A stretch of DNA of 64,000 nt from Microplitis mediator (Eukaryota > Arthropoda > Insecta > Hymenoptera > Braconidae), in contig NC_079977.1 in the NCBI RefSeq assembly GCF_029852145.1, forward strand, positions 1-64,000. Reading direction: 5' to 3'. Below are positions 13,440 through 25,743 of the stretch, in pieces. The translations under genes were made by a program, and so were the position numbers. Position 1 is the first letter of the stretch. Every line of letters starts with the position of its first letter. The notes under the pieces are model-generated. The model was not told where the DNA came from and ran no database searches. It worked only from the letters and a program-made list of their open reading frames with translations.

Positions 13440-16268
13440 GTGGACATGGGTGGAGATGGGTGGAGATGCCACCATGTATTTTTTTGAAGAGTAGCCCGTA
13501 ACTTTTGCCCTGTTGGAAATAACCCATCACAATATAAACGTTTTTCGTTCCATTCAGTGTCCTGTAGTAGGAAATACCGCAAAAAGTCCTGAGAAAAATT
13601 TTTTTTTCGAATTTCGACTCATCTAAGGATCGGTGGACATGGGTGGAGATGGGTGGAGATGCCACCATGTATTTTTTTGAAGAGTAGCCCGTAACTTTCG
13701 CCCTGTTGGAAATAACTCACCACAATATAAACGTTTTTTGTTCCATTTAGTGTCCTATAGTAGGAAATACCACAAAAAGCCTGAGAGAAATTCAATTTTT
13801 TAGTTCAGACCCATCTAAGGATGGGTGGACATGGGTGGAGATGCCACCATGTATTTTTTTGAAGAGTAGCCCGTAACTTTTGCCCTGTTGGAAATAACCC
13901 ATCACAATATAAACGTTTTTTGTTCCATTCAGTGTCCTGTAGTAGGAAATACCGCAAAAAGTCCTGAGAAAAATTTTTTTTTCGAATTTCGACTCATCTA
14001 AGGATCGGTGGACATGGGTGGAGATGGGTGGAGATGCCACCATGTATTTTTTTTTAGAGTAGCCCGTAACTTTCGCCCTGTTGGAAATAACTCACCACAA
14101 TATAAACGTTTTTTGTTCCATTTAGTGTCCTATAGTAGGAAATACCACAAAAAGCCTGAGAGAAATTAAATTTTTTAGTTCAGACCCATCTAAGGATGGG
14201 TGGACATGGGTGGAGATGCCACCATGTATTTTTTTGAAGAGTAGCCCGTAACTTTCGCCCTGTTGGAAATAACTCACCACAATATAAACGTTTTTTGTTC
14301 TATTTAGTGTCCTGTAGTAGGAAAGACCACAAAAACTCCTGAGAAAAATTTATTTTTTCAGTTCAGACCCATTTCAGGATGGGTGGACATGGGTGGAGAT
14401 GGGTGGAGATGCCACCATGTATTTTTTTGAAGAGTAGCCCGTAACTTTTGCCCTGTTGGAAATAACCCATCACAATATAAACGTTTTTTGTTCCATTCAG
14501 TGTCCTGTAGTAGGAAATACCGCAAAAAGTCCTGAGAAAAATTTTTTTTTCGAATTTCGACTCATCTAAGGATCGGTGGACATGGGTGGAGATGGGTGGA
14601 GATGCCACCATGTATTTTTTTGAAGAGTAGCCCGTAACTTTCGCCCTGTTGGAAATAACTCACCACAATATAAACGTTTTTTGTTCCATTTAGTGTCCTA
14701 TAGTAGGAAATACCACAAAAAGCCTGAGAGAAATTCAATTTTTTAGTTCAGACCCATCTAAGGATGGGTGGACATGGGTGGAGATGCCACCATGTATTTT
14801 TTTGAAGAGTAGCCCGTAACTTTTGCCCTGTTGGAAATAACCCATCACAATATAAACGTTTTTTGTTCCATTCAGTGTCCTGTAGTAGGAAATACCGCAA
14901 AAAGTCCTGAGAAAAATTTTTTTTTCGAATTTCGACTCATCTAAGGATCGGTGGACATGGGTGGAGATGGGTGGAGATGCCACCATGTATTTTTTTAAAG
15001 AGTAGCCCGTAACTTTCGCCCTGTTGGAAATAACTCACCACAATATAAACGTTTTTTGTTCCATTTAGTGTCCTATAGTAGGAAATACCACAAAAAGCCT
15101 GAGAGAAATTAAATTTTTTAGTTCAGACCCATCTAAGGATGGGTGGACATGGGTGGAGATGCCACCATGTATTTTTTTGAAGAGTAGCCCGTAACTTTCG
15201 CCCTGTTGGAAATAACTCACCACAATATAAACGTTTTTTGTTCTATTTAGTGTCCTGTAGTAGGAAAGACCACAAAAACTCCTGAGAAAAATTTATTTTT
15301 TCAGTTCAGACCCATTTCAGGATGGGTGGACATGGGTGGAGATGGGTGGAGATGCCACCATGTATTTTTTTGAAGAGTAGCCCGTAACTTTTGCCCTGTT
15401 GGAAATAACCCATCACAATATAAACGTTTTTTGTTCCATTCAGTGTCCTGTAGTAGGAAATACCGCAAAAAGTCCTGAGAAAAATTTTTTTTTCGAATTT
15501 CGACTCATCTAAGGATCGGTGGACATGGGTGGAGATGGGTGGAGATGCCACCATGTATTTTTTTGAAGAGTAGCCCGTAACTTTCGCCCTGTTGGAAATA
15601 ACTCACCACAATATAAACGTTTTTTGTTCCATTTAGTGTCCTATAGTAGGAAATACCACAAAAAGCCTGAGAGAAATTCAATTTTTTAGTTCAGACCCAT
15701 CTAAGGATGGGTGGACATGGGTGGAGATGCCACCATGTATTTTTTTGAAGAGTAGCCCGTAACTTTTGCCCTGTTGGAAATAACCCATCACAATATAAAC
15801 GTTTTTTGTTCCATTCAGTGTCCTGTAGTAGGAAATACCGCAAAAAGTCCTGAGAAAAATTTTTTTTTCGAATTTCGACTCATCTAAGGATCGGTGGACA
15901 TGGGTGGAGATGGGTGGAGATGCCACCATGTATTTTTTTGAAGAGTAGCCCGTAACTTTCGCCCTGTTGGAAATAACTCACCACAATATAAACGTTTTTT
16001 GTTCCATTTAGTGTCCTATAGTAGGAAATACCACAAAAAGCCTGAGAGAAATTAAATTTTTTAGTTCAGACCCATCTAAGGATGGGTGGACATGGGTGGA
16101 GATGCCACCATGTATTTTTTTGAAGAGTAGCCCGTAACTTTCGCCCTGTTGGAAATAACTCACCACAATATAAACGTTTTTTGTTCTATTTAGTGTCCTG
16201 TAGTAGGAAAGACCACAAAAACTCCTGAGAAAAATTTATTTTTTCAGTTCAGACCCATTTCAGGATGG
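13440..16268 (+). repeat. Higher-order repeat: three tandem 943-bp pentamers
   Basis: Three successive blocks of exactly 943 bp (starting at 13440, 14383 and 15326) each contain five monomers of different linker type and length in the same order, and they are nearly identical to one another. Small differences remain, for example TTTTTCGTTCC at 13540 against TTTTTTGTTCC in the next block. A further partial block follows from 16269. This is typical of recent homogenisation by unequal exchange of multi-monomer units. Confidence 0.9.
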
Positions 16269-19063
16269 GTGGACATGGGTGGACATGGGTGGAGATGCCA
16301 CCATGTATTTTTTTGAAGAGTAGCCCGTAACTTTTGCCCTGTTGGAAATAACCCATCACAATATAAACGTTTTTTGTTCCATTCAGTGTCCTGTAGTAGG
16401 AAATACCGCAAAAAGTCCTGAGAAAAATTTTTTTTTCGAATTTCGACTCATCTAAGGATCGGTGGACATGGGTGGAGATGGGTGGAGATGCCACCATGTA
16501 TTTTTTTGAAGAGTAGCCCGTAACTTTCGCCCTGTTGGAAATAACTCACCACAATATAAACGTTTTTTGTTCCATTTAGTGTCCTATAGTAGGAAATACC
16601 ACAAAAAGCCTGAGAGAAATTAAATTTTTTAGTTCAGACCCATCTAAGGATGGGTGGACATGGGTGGAGATGCCACCATGTATTTTTTTGAAGAGTAGCC
16701 CGTAACTTTTGCCCTGTTGGAAATAACCCATCACAATATAAACGTTTTTTGTTCCATTCAGTGTCCTGTAGTAGGAAATACCGCAAAAAGTCCTGAGAAA
16801 AATTTTTTTTTCGAATTTCGACTCATCTAAGGATCGGTGGACATGGGTGGAGATGGGTGGAGATGCCACCATGTATTTTTTTGAAGAGTAGCCCGTAACT
16901 TTCGCCCTGTTGGAAATAACTCACCACAATATAAACGTTTTTCGTTCCATTTAGTGTCCTATAGTAGGAAATACCACAAAAAGCCTGAGAGAAATTAAAT
17001 TTTTTAGTTCAGACCCATCTAAGGATGGGTGGACATGGGTGGAGATGCCACCATGTATTTTTTTGAAGAGTAGCCCGTAACTTTTGCCCTGTTGGAAATA
17101 ACCCATCACAATATAAACGTTTTTTGTTCCATTCAGTGTCCTGTAGTAGGAAATACCGCAAAAAGTCCTGAGAAAAATTTTTTTTTCGAATTTCGACTCA
17201 TCTAAGGATCGGTGGACATGGGTGGAGATGGGTGGAGATGCCACCATGTATTTTTTTGAAGAGTAGCCCGTAACTTTCGCCCTGTTGGAAATAACTCACC
17301 ACAATATAAACGTTTTTTGTTCCATTTAGTGTCCTATAGTAGGAAATACCACAAAAAGCCTGAGAGAAATTAAATTTTTTAGTTCAGACCCATCTAAGGA
17401 TGGGTGGACATGGGTGGAGATGCCACCATGTATTTTTTTGAAGAGTAGCCCGTAACTTTCGCCCTGTTGGAAATAACTCACCACAATATAAACGTTTTTT
17501 GTTCCATTTAGTGTCCTATAGTAGGAAATACCACAAAAAGCCTGAGAGAAATTATATTTTTTAGTTCAGACCCATCTAAGGATGGGTGGACATGGGTGGA
17601 GATGCCACCATGTATTTTTTTGAAGAGTAGCCCGTAACTTTCGCCCTGTTGGAAATAACTCACCACAATATAAACGTTTTTTGTTCCATTTAGTGTCCTA
17701 TAGTAGGAAATACCACAAAAAGCCTGAGAGAAATTATATTTTTTAGTTCAGACCCATCTAAGGATGGGTGGACATGGGTGGAGATGCCACCATGTATTTT
17801 TTTGAAGAGTAGCCCGTAACTTTTGCCCTGTTGGAAATAACTCATCACAATATAAACGTTTTTTGTTTCTCATGGTGTCCTGTAGTAGGAAAGACCACAA
17901 AAAGTCCTGAGAAAAATTTATTTTTTGAGTTTCGACCCATATAAGGATGGGTGGACATGGGTGGAGATGGGTGGAGATGCTACTATGTATTCTGATGAAG
18001 AGTAGCCCGTAACTTTTGCCCTGTTGGAAATAACTCATCACAATATATACGTTTTTTGTTCCATTCAGTGTCCTGTAGTAGGAAATACCGCAAAAAGTCC
18101 TGAGAAAAATTTATTTTTCGAATTGCGACTCATCTAAGGATCGGTGGACATGGGTGGAGATGCCACCATGTATTTTTTTGAAGAGTAGCCCGTAACTTTT
18201 GCCCTGTTGGAAATAACTCATCACAATATAAACGTTTTTTGTTTCTCATGGTGTCCTGTAGTAGGAAAGACCACAAAAAGTCCTGAGAAAAATTTATTTT
18301 TTGAGTTTCGACCCATATAAGGATGGGTGGACATGGGTGGAGATGGGTGGAGATGCTACTATGTATTCTGATGAAGAGTAGCCCGTAACTTTTGCCCTGT
18401 TGGAAATAACTCATCACAATATAAACGTTTTTTGTTCCTTATGGTGTCCTGTAGTAGGAAAGACCACAAAAAGTCCTGAGAAAAATTTATTTTTTGAGTT
18501 TCGACCCATATAAGGATGGGTGGACATGGGTGGAGATGGGTGGAGATGCTACTATGTATTCTGATGAAGAGTAGCCCGTAACTTTTGCCCTGTTGGAAAT
18601 ATCCCATCACAATATTAACGTTTTTTGTTCCTTATGGTGTCCTGTAGTAGGAAAGACCACAAAAAGTCCTGAGAAAAATTTATTTTTTGAGTTTCGACCC
18701 GTATAAGGATGGGTGGACATGGGTGGAGATGGGTGGAGATGCTACTATGTATTCTGATGAAGAGTAGCCCGTAACTTTTGCCCTGTTGGAAATAACCCAT
18801 CACAATATTAACGTTTTTTGTTCTTTATGGTGTTCTGTAGTAGGAAAGACCACAAAAAGTCCTGAGAAAAATTAATTTTTCGAGTTTCGACCCATATACG
18901 GATTGGTGGACATGGGTGGAGATGGGTGGAGATGATTTTCTATAGAGTGGCCTCTAACTTTGCTCCTGTTGGGAATAACTCATCATAATATAAACGTTTT
19001 TTGTTCATTATGATGTCCTCTAGTAGGGAAAGCCCCTTAAAGTCCTAAGAAAAATTCATTTTT

Positions 19064-20049
19064 CTTACGAATTCATAAATTCCGTGTCGCTTTCCCAGTC
19101 GCAGGACTTTCGATCGACATCAATAGTTTTTTCACGACAGGAATGGTGGGATGGTCTATTTTATTTATTGATTATGGGAATTTCATTGTTTATATTTTTC
19201 TCGGATAAAGTTAAATTGAAATGACCACATCATTCATTAAGAATAATCTTATTCTATATGGGTAACGAAAAATTCTATGTCGCTTTCTGAGTCGAACGGC
19301 TTTGGATCGTCGTCAATAGTTCAATTTCACTAATAGAATCGAATTCCAATTCCTTATAGTTAAATTATCAATTGTTTCATTACACGTTGTCATTAAAAAT
19401 TCTATTCCGCTTTCTAAGTCGTACGACTTTGGATAGACGTTGGAAGTTGGAACCGCGATATTATGAATGAATTTTCTACTAGTTTACTAAATTTCTGTAG
19501 TTATTTCAATTCTATTATCATTAATTTACTCTATTGTTGTACGATATGATACGACTAAGCTATTTTTCTGATTTATATACTCCGACGTCGTAGTCGTTTA
19601 CCAGGGTTGATATTAATCATGATTGAATTATCTGAAATATCACTTACCTACATTGCCATAATAATTGACTTACTAAAATATCAATCAAATTAGCCGCTCA
19701 TGTAATCCTTCTCTCATACAATTATATAACTCACTCATCATAATCGATTAGGTATATTATCGAAAGACGTAAACTAACATGTCGATTGTTCAAATAATCG
19801 ATTTTTATTTTTTTCATCCGTTTTATCATTGTTATCGTTTTTTCCACGTTGCATCTTCATTATCATATATATTTTCTACATAAAACTATAGTAAATGATT
19901 TTTTTTTTTTTTACTTTTTTAAATAATTTAGACTAGTGACACGTAGTGTTATTGTTGTTGTTGTTGTTGATGTTATTTTTTCTTTCGTTTTTTATATCTT
20001 ATTTATAATTTTTATTACAAAATTATATTTTATAAAAAGATAATACAAT
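19064..20049. other. Array edge and spacer before Prx4, with three degenerate motif copies
   Basis: No gene is visible. Directly after the last, strongly diverged satellite monomer (18906-19063) come three diverged copies of a roughly 50-bp motif, at 19078-19129, 19269-19322 and 19395-19447. They share an AATTCTATGTCGCTTTC-like start, a GACTTTGGATCG-like centre and, in the first two, an end like GTCAATAGTT. The rest is AT-rich, with a GTT microsatellite near 19949-19968, and includes the promoter region of the downstream peroxiredoxin gene. Confidence 0.7.
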
Positions 20050-21200
20050 ATGAAGTGCTTGACTGTTGTTAATTTTTCAATAGCTATGCTATATTTAATA
20101 AGCTATAAAAATACTGTTATAGCAAACCATTATAAAAATAGTGATAACGAAGCATGTTATTCATATGCCGGGGGTTCTGTTTATCCAGCCGGTACACAGC
20201 ACGCTGGACATCAATTACATACAACTAAAGCAGTTAGTAAGTTATTTGTATACTATTTTATGGTCTATAAAATAAAAAAAAAAATAATAACATTTTCTTC
20301 CGTGTTTTATAAAAATATTAATAAATATAATTATTTTAATTTTAGTTGGAAAACCTGCGCCTTATTGGGAAGGTACAGCTGTTGTGAACGGAGAATTCAA
20401 AGAAATAAAATTAACCGACTATAAAGGAAAATATCTTGTATTCTTTTTTTATCCACTTGATTTGTAAGTTTTAAAATTTACATCAATTTCTATTATTTTC
20501 TTATTTATATATTTTCGTTTTTCATTTATTTTGTTTTTTTTTTTTTTCACAGTACATTTGTGTGTCCGACTGAAATTTTAGCATTCTCCGATCGTATTAA
20601 AGAATTTAAAAAATTAAATGTTCAAGTCGTAGCAGCATCCGTAGACTCACAATTTACTCATTTAGCATGGATTAATACACCACGTAAAGAAGGTGGTTTG
20701 GATAAAATTAAAATACCATTATTATCTGATTTAACTCACAAAATATCAAAAGATTATGGTGTTTATCTAGATGATCTGGGTCATACACTGCGGTAAAGAT
20801 TAATTTTATTATTATTATCATCATTAATATTTATGTAAACAAAAATTAATTAATGATTTTAAATTATTGTTATTAGTGCTTTATTTATTATTGATGGAAA
20901 AGGAATTTTACGGCAAATTACAATGAATGATTTACCAGTTGGTCGATCAGTCGATGAAACATTACGTTTAGTACAAGCATTTCAGTATACCGATGATCAT
21001 GGAGAAGTTTGTCCAGCAGGATGGAAACCAGGACAAGATACAGTAAGTTAATACAATTTATTTTTATTTTTTATTTATTTTAATGAAAAATTTATAATTA
21101 ATTATTATTATTATTTAAATACAAACTTATTATTTTGTTATAGATTATTCCAAATCCAGTTGATAAAAAGATATTTTTTGCTAAAAATATTGAATTATAA
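20050..21200 (+). CDS. Prx4: Peroxiredoxin-4, secretory 2-Cys peroxiredoxin
   Basis: Five exons (20050-20236, 20346-20463, 20553-20792, 20877-21042, 21144-21200) give 255 residues. The product is a thiol peroxidase that reduces hydrogen peroxide and, in this family, works in the secretory pathway. The N terminus is hydrophobic (signal peptide, about residues 1-25), followed by the PRDX4-specific cysteine in ACYSYAGGSVYP (Cys36). The peroxidatic cysteine is Cys106 in FTFVCPTE and the resolving cysteine is Cys227 in HGEVCPAGW. GRSVDETLRLVQAFQ is the usual conserved C-terminal stretch. All introns are GT-AG. An AATAAA overlaps the stop, and the gene converges on CHAF1B with only 127 bp between stop codons. 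The N-terminal extension and cysteine exclude the cytosolic PRDX1/2 class. Confidence 0.95.
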
Positions 21201-21327
21201 TAAAACATCTTTAATTTAAATAAATAAAAAAAAAAATTAGATGTTTTTTTCAAAATATAAAAAAATTACTTTTCCTTTTTTCCCTTTTAAATTTCATTAT
21301 TGGATAAATTATTTTTTAATTTTATAA

Positions 21328-23381
21328 TCATTGCTCTTTAGTGCGTTTGGGGCTTGAAATCGTTATCAATTTAACTCGTCTAGGTGTTTTAACAGACAAA
21401 TTTTGTGTTTTTTCAAATTTTGGTGGAGTTATTCGTAAAGTTTTATTATTTTCTGATATATTTTTTGGTGTTTCAATATTACTTGTATCATTATACACCA
21501 ATTTAATGTCTTCAGTATCTTCTAAATTTATCGTTTGTATTTCATTAGTTGTTACTGAACTAACTTTATCATTTTTAATATTTAAATTACATCTTTTATT
21601 ATTAATATCAGTTGATTCATATTTAATAACATCAATATCCATTGCTTCATTATCTACATCAGGTAGAAAATCTATTTTTTTATTATTTAATATATTTTTT
21701 TTATCATTTTTTTCTTCATCAATATTTGATTTAATATTAGCATTTATTGAATTTATTGATATTGGTTCATTAACAGTATAAATTTTACCCAATTCACCTT
21801 CTTGAAAATGTATAATTGAACAATAACCATCTGTTGATGATACTACTAATAAACGACCGTCAGATGACCTAATTAATAATAAAAAAATAAAATTAATTTA
21901 ATTTAAAAAATTAATTTATTTAATTAAATATTAATACTTACCAAGTAACATCAGTAAGACGGGTATAATGTATATTAGATATAATAGCTATTGGTGATAT
22001 TTGTTGTGTATCATAAATAAAAACTGATTTTTGTGTTGCTACTGCAAATACTAAACGATATGGTAGTGCTATAAGTGCGACTGGACCTTGATTTCGTAAC
22101 TCAAAATATAATGGGCAACATCTTACGGCAATTGTTGGTTCATCTAATGTTGGTAATACCATTATTGGCCTATATTATTGATAAAGTTACGTATGTTAAT
22201 ACAGTTAATTTCTTTTAAAAAATATTAATTACAACAGATAAAAAAAAAAAAAAATAATTTACTCTTTAATGTTGTTGCGTGAAAAAATAATTGTTGCATT
22301 AGAAAGACAATCCGTTGATTCTTGTGAATCAATAATACCTGATGGTGCAATTATCAATGAACCATCAATAGTAAATGTCAATCTACGAAAATATGATTTA
22401 AATGTATCATCACAAAATAACCGTATTATTTTATTTTCAAGCGAATGTCCTGGTGGTGTTGGTATTTTTGATTTACTAACACGTTGTATTGTTTTCATAG
22501 TATTCAAATCAATTAAACGACACTGCCTGTAATAATAATAATAATTATTTATTTAATTTAATTTAAAAATAAAAAATAAATATTTTTCTTAAATAGTAAT
22601 AAAATTAAAATTTTATTTATGTTATTATTACCTGTCAGTACTTAAAGTTGTAATATATTGATTACATGGATCCCAAGAAACTCCTTGAACAAATCCTTTG
22701 TAATCTTGTAATATACTAATACTACGACCTTTTCGTACATCCCAAACAATTGCAGTATTATCAACAGATCCTGATACAAGCATATTATTGTCTGGTGACC
22801 AGCTTATATCATAAACATCTTCTAAATGTCCTCTTAATACTTTCCAGGATGTCCATTGTTCTTCATTTATATTTTCTTCACCTGGTAATGGTGGTGGTTC
22901 CGTACCTTCTTTATGTTTCCATAAAATTATTACTGACTCTATAATTTAATAATATATATATATATTATGTAAATAATATTTTCATATTATATTTAATCAT
23001 TGTTTACCATCATCTCCAGTAGCTAAAATTTCGCCAGAAGGTGAAAAACGTACAACATTAACAGTTTTTTGATGACGATTCAACTCAGCAACACAGTTAA
23101 CTGAAGCTACACCTAATTCATTTACAGTTACATGCCAAATCTAAAAAAGAAAAAAAAAAACAACAACAACAAATTAAACAAAAAGTAGTAATAATAATAC
23201 TGATATAATTAATAAAATATAATTATCAAATTACTAAAACATGTGAATCAGCACCACCAGTTGCTAAACGCCAATACAATTTTCCATTTACATCATCTTT
23301 AATTTGTTTACATTGCTGTATATCAACACTTAATACTGGATCACGATTATGCCATGATATTTCTGGTATTGTACACTTCAT
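21328..23381 (-). CDS. Caf1-105: Chromatin assembly factor 1 subunit B (p60), WD40 protein
   Basis: Six exons (23235-23381, 23008-23140, 22632-22938, 22263-22526, 21942-22169, 21328-21868) give 539 residues. CAF-1 deposits newly made H3-H4 onto replicating DNA in the nucleus; this is its middle subunit. The N terminus PEISWHNRDPVLSVDIQ and the blades LATGGADSHVLIWHV, LATGDDESVIILW and LVSGSVDNTAIVWDV are those of CHAF1B, as is the late blade WSSDGRLLVVSSTDGYCSII. After about residue 400 a charged, low-complexity tail ends in a basic TPRRVKLITISSPKR segment, which fits the CHAF1B C terminus. It shares a 605-bp divergent upstream region with eIF2-beta. Identification rests on motif memory, not on a search. 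Confidence 0.93.
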
Positions 23382-23986
23382 AATAATATAATTAATAAAG
23401 TTTAAGTATAAAAAAGATAACCTAGAAAGAACTTGTAGAATTTCTAGAGATAAAACTCCATTGAATCTTTAGTTCCCGCTAATTTTGTATATATTTTTTT
23501 TTATTATTATTATTATTATATGTATTACTTTTTTTATGTTGGTTAACATGTAATTAAAACTTTTCATTATTTTTCTTTAAGTTTGTCAGATTGTTGACAT
23601 GACGGTATGACAGTGTAGACATGTGTATTATGTGTGTGTGATGAAACGGGTATACTAGATATAGTTGAATCAGGGTGACTGTGCGTTACGGATATTTCTG
23701 GTTTTTTATCCCCACCATCTAAATTTAATACCCGAGGAACACGCCTTGATGGTGGGGGTAAATAACCGAAGCGCAAAATATCGCTAATCTAACTATACAT
23801 ATGTGTCAATATATGTATTTAAGTATAGTTGAGTACGTTGTAAGTATAGTGACGTATAGTAAAGTCACGTCCAAGTCTTTAGAATCTGATGCAATCGACA
23901 TCGTGGTTCAAAGCTTTTAGATAAGCTAAATTAAACTCCATTATTTTATTAACATTTAAATTATTTCATCACTAGTAACTTTAAAA
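23382..23986. promoter_or_regulatory. Divergent upstream region of CHAF1B and eIF2-beta
   Basis: These 605 bp separate two start codons facing away from each other, so the stretch must hold both promoters. I see no clear TATA box. A perfect 10-bp inverted repeat (CCCCACCATC near 23711 and GATGGTGGGG near 23747) flanks a less AT-rich stretch. A minus-strand open frame at 23567-23776 lacks an ATG at its start and is not called. Confidence 0.55.
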
Positions 23987-24811
23987 ATGGAAGAAGAAGA
24001 TTCGGTAAGTACTTTATTACAATGATAAATATTTTATTTCAGCATATAAACATTATATTTGACATTTATCACGCCTATTGATTTCTATAACCTCTTTTTT
24101 TTTACGATATTTATCGTGAATTTTATTATCAATTTAAACAAACATAGTCATAATAATTAATTAATTAATAACCCCATTATTTATTTATTTATTTTTTTAT
24201 TTTAGTTGATGGTTTTTTAAATAATTATTTTTTATAGATATTTGATCCTACGTTAAAGAAAAAAAAGAAAAAGAAGAAGACAACGTTTGATTTGGATGCT
24301 GCTATTGTTGAAGGTGGTAGTGGTAATGAAGGTAATGACGGTGTTCCTGACAAAGAAAATCAAGAACCTGAACAACAATTACCAGAAGATGATGATGCAT
24401 TGGATTTGGAAAATTTTGGAAAGAAAAAAAAGAAAAAAAAGAAAACTTTTAATTTAGATGATGGTGATAATGCAGCATCCGAAAATAAAAAAGAGGTACA
24501 ATATGTCACTTTTTTTACAATTTTTTACACTTTTTTAACAATGAAATTAATATCATATAAGTTAAAATAATAACAATATTTCTATAGGATGCAATGGAAT
24601 CAAGAACTGAAGAAGTAGCAGCTGATGATAATCTTGATTTAGATATGGATTTCTCAAAGACGAAAAAGAAAAAAAAAAGTAAAAAAAAGGATTTCGATGA
24701 ATTAGTTGCTAAAGAGGATAAAAAAGAGAGTGATGATAAAGACAATGGTATTTATTTATTTTTTCTAAATAATTATATATAGCCTAAATAAAATTACTCT
24801 TATTATTATTA

Positions 24812-24852
<41 letters not shown>

Positions 24853-25743
24853 TGTTAACATGCTGCACTCATTCTGAGCAAAGTGCAGAGTATGGTAAGA
24901 CAGCTGATAAAAATTGTTAATTGTCTTACACTTGAAAAATATTTATTTAAAAATACAATGCACATGTTTAATTTATTTCTAATATACTTTTTAATACAAA
25001 TGTAATAATTATTTAAGTATAAAAATATAAATAATCATTAAAGTATAATATTAAATTACAGTGGAAGATACAAGTCTATGGGTAGGATCTGATAGAGATT
25101 ATACTTATGATGAATTATTATTACGAGTTTTTAATATAATGCGTGAAAAAAATCCTGATATGGTGGCTGGTAAAAAACAAAAATTTGTTATGAGACCACC
25201 ACAAGTTGTACGTATCGGTACTAAAAAGTCATCATTTGCAAACTTCACAGAGGTAATACTTGATAAATAATAGTACAAATTTTAAAACAATAATAATAAT
25301 AATAATAAATTTACTTAATTATTTTTTTCAATATTAGATCTGTAAAACTCTTCATCGACAACCGAAACATTTATTAGATTTTTTGTTAGCTGAATTGGGA
25401 ACAAGTGGTTCTGTTGATGGTAACAGTCAGCTTATTATTAAAGGAAGATTTCAACAAAAACAAATTGAAAATGTATTACGTAGATACATCAAAGAGTATG
25501 TTACATGTCATACTTGTCGTTCACCTGATACTATTTTACAAAAAGATACGAGACTTTTCTTTTTGCAATGCGAAACATGTGGATCGAGATGCTCGGTAGC
25601 TAGTATAAAATCTGGTTTCCAGGTAATTTTTCTTTTGTTTTGTTTTTTTTTATTTTAATTTTAATTTTATTATTTACTAATTTATTAAATAATTACAGGC
25701 TGTTACTGGTAAACGTGCTGCCATACGAGCTAAAACAGCTTAA
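23987..25743 (+). CDS. eIF2beta: Translation initiation factor eIF2 subunit beta
   Basis: Six exons (23987-24004, 24238-24495, 24588-24747, 25062-25252, 25338-25622, 25699-25743) give 318 residues. The subunit is part of the eIF2 GTPase that delivers initiator Met-tRNA to the 40S ribosome. Three lysine blocks in the N-terminal half (KKKKKKKKTTFDLD, GKKKKKKKKTFNLDD, KTKKKKKSKKKDFDE) are the K-boxes known to bind eIF5 and eIF2B-epsilon. The C-terminal domain contains GSDRDYTYDELLLRVF, and the zinc-binding pairs CHTC and CETC sit 19 residues apart. The protein ends in KRAAIRAKTA. The first exon encodes only MEEEDS. An AATAAA lies at 25856-25861. Length matches the animal family (around 310-335 residues). 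Confidence 0.96.
24795..24852. repeat. ATT/TTA trinucleotide microsatellite
   Basis: An almost pure TTA repeat of about 58 bp lies in the fourth intron of eIF2-beta, with one interruption (TTATTTTTA). It is one of several AAT/ATT-type microsatellites in the window and is likely length-variable. Confidence 0.85.

Larger units (their letters stand above)
1..19063 (+). repeat. Tandem satellite array, ~183-193 bp monomers
   Basis: About 100 head-to-tail monomers, all in the same orientation, fill this stretch without interruption and run off the left edge. Each monomer starts with GTGGACATGG followed by one to three copies of the decamer GGTGGAGATG, then CCACCATGTATTTTTTTG, a conserved middle with CACAATATAAACG, GTGTCCTGTAGTAGGAAA and AGTCCTGAGAAAAA, and a variable linker. 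The linker comes in at least five kinds, seen as GACTCATCTAAGGATCG, GACCTATCTAAGGTTGG, GACCCATCTAAGGATGG, GACCCATTTCAGGATGG and GACCCATATAAGGATGG. Five successive monomers measured between 14383 and 15326 are 193, 192, 183, 192 and 183 bp. Open frames on the minus strand recur with the repeat, each spans less than two monomers, and none has splice or codon evidence, so I call no gene here. A centromeric, pericentromeric or subtelomeric satellite is possible; the sequence alone does not say which. Confidence 0.97.

Noticed and set aside
318..18803. Dozens of 60-112 residue minus-strand open frames with near-identical products across the first 18.8 kb
   Set aside because: They recur with the satellite period, stop within two monomers, sit on a low-complexity decamer repeat, and show no splice or family evidence. 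They are translations of the repeat.
1..19063. CRISPR-like regular repeats
   Set aside because: The whole ~188-bp unit is repeated without unique spacers, and the surrounding genes are animal genes with introns.
21341..22532. Plus-strand frames opposite CHAF1B (146 and 87 residues)
   Set aside because: They are antisense shadows; the minus-strand exons match the WD40 protein and splice in frame.
23567..23776. 69-residue minus-strand open frame between CHAF1B and eIF2-beta
   Set aside because: It starts at TTG, not ATG, has no recognisable motif, and lies in a divergent promoter region.
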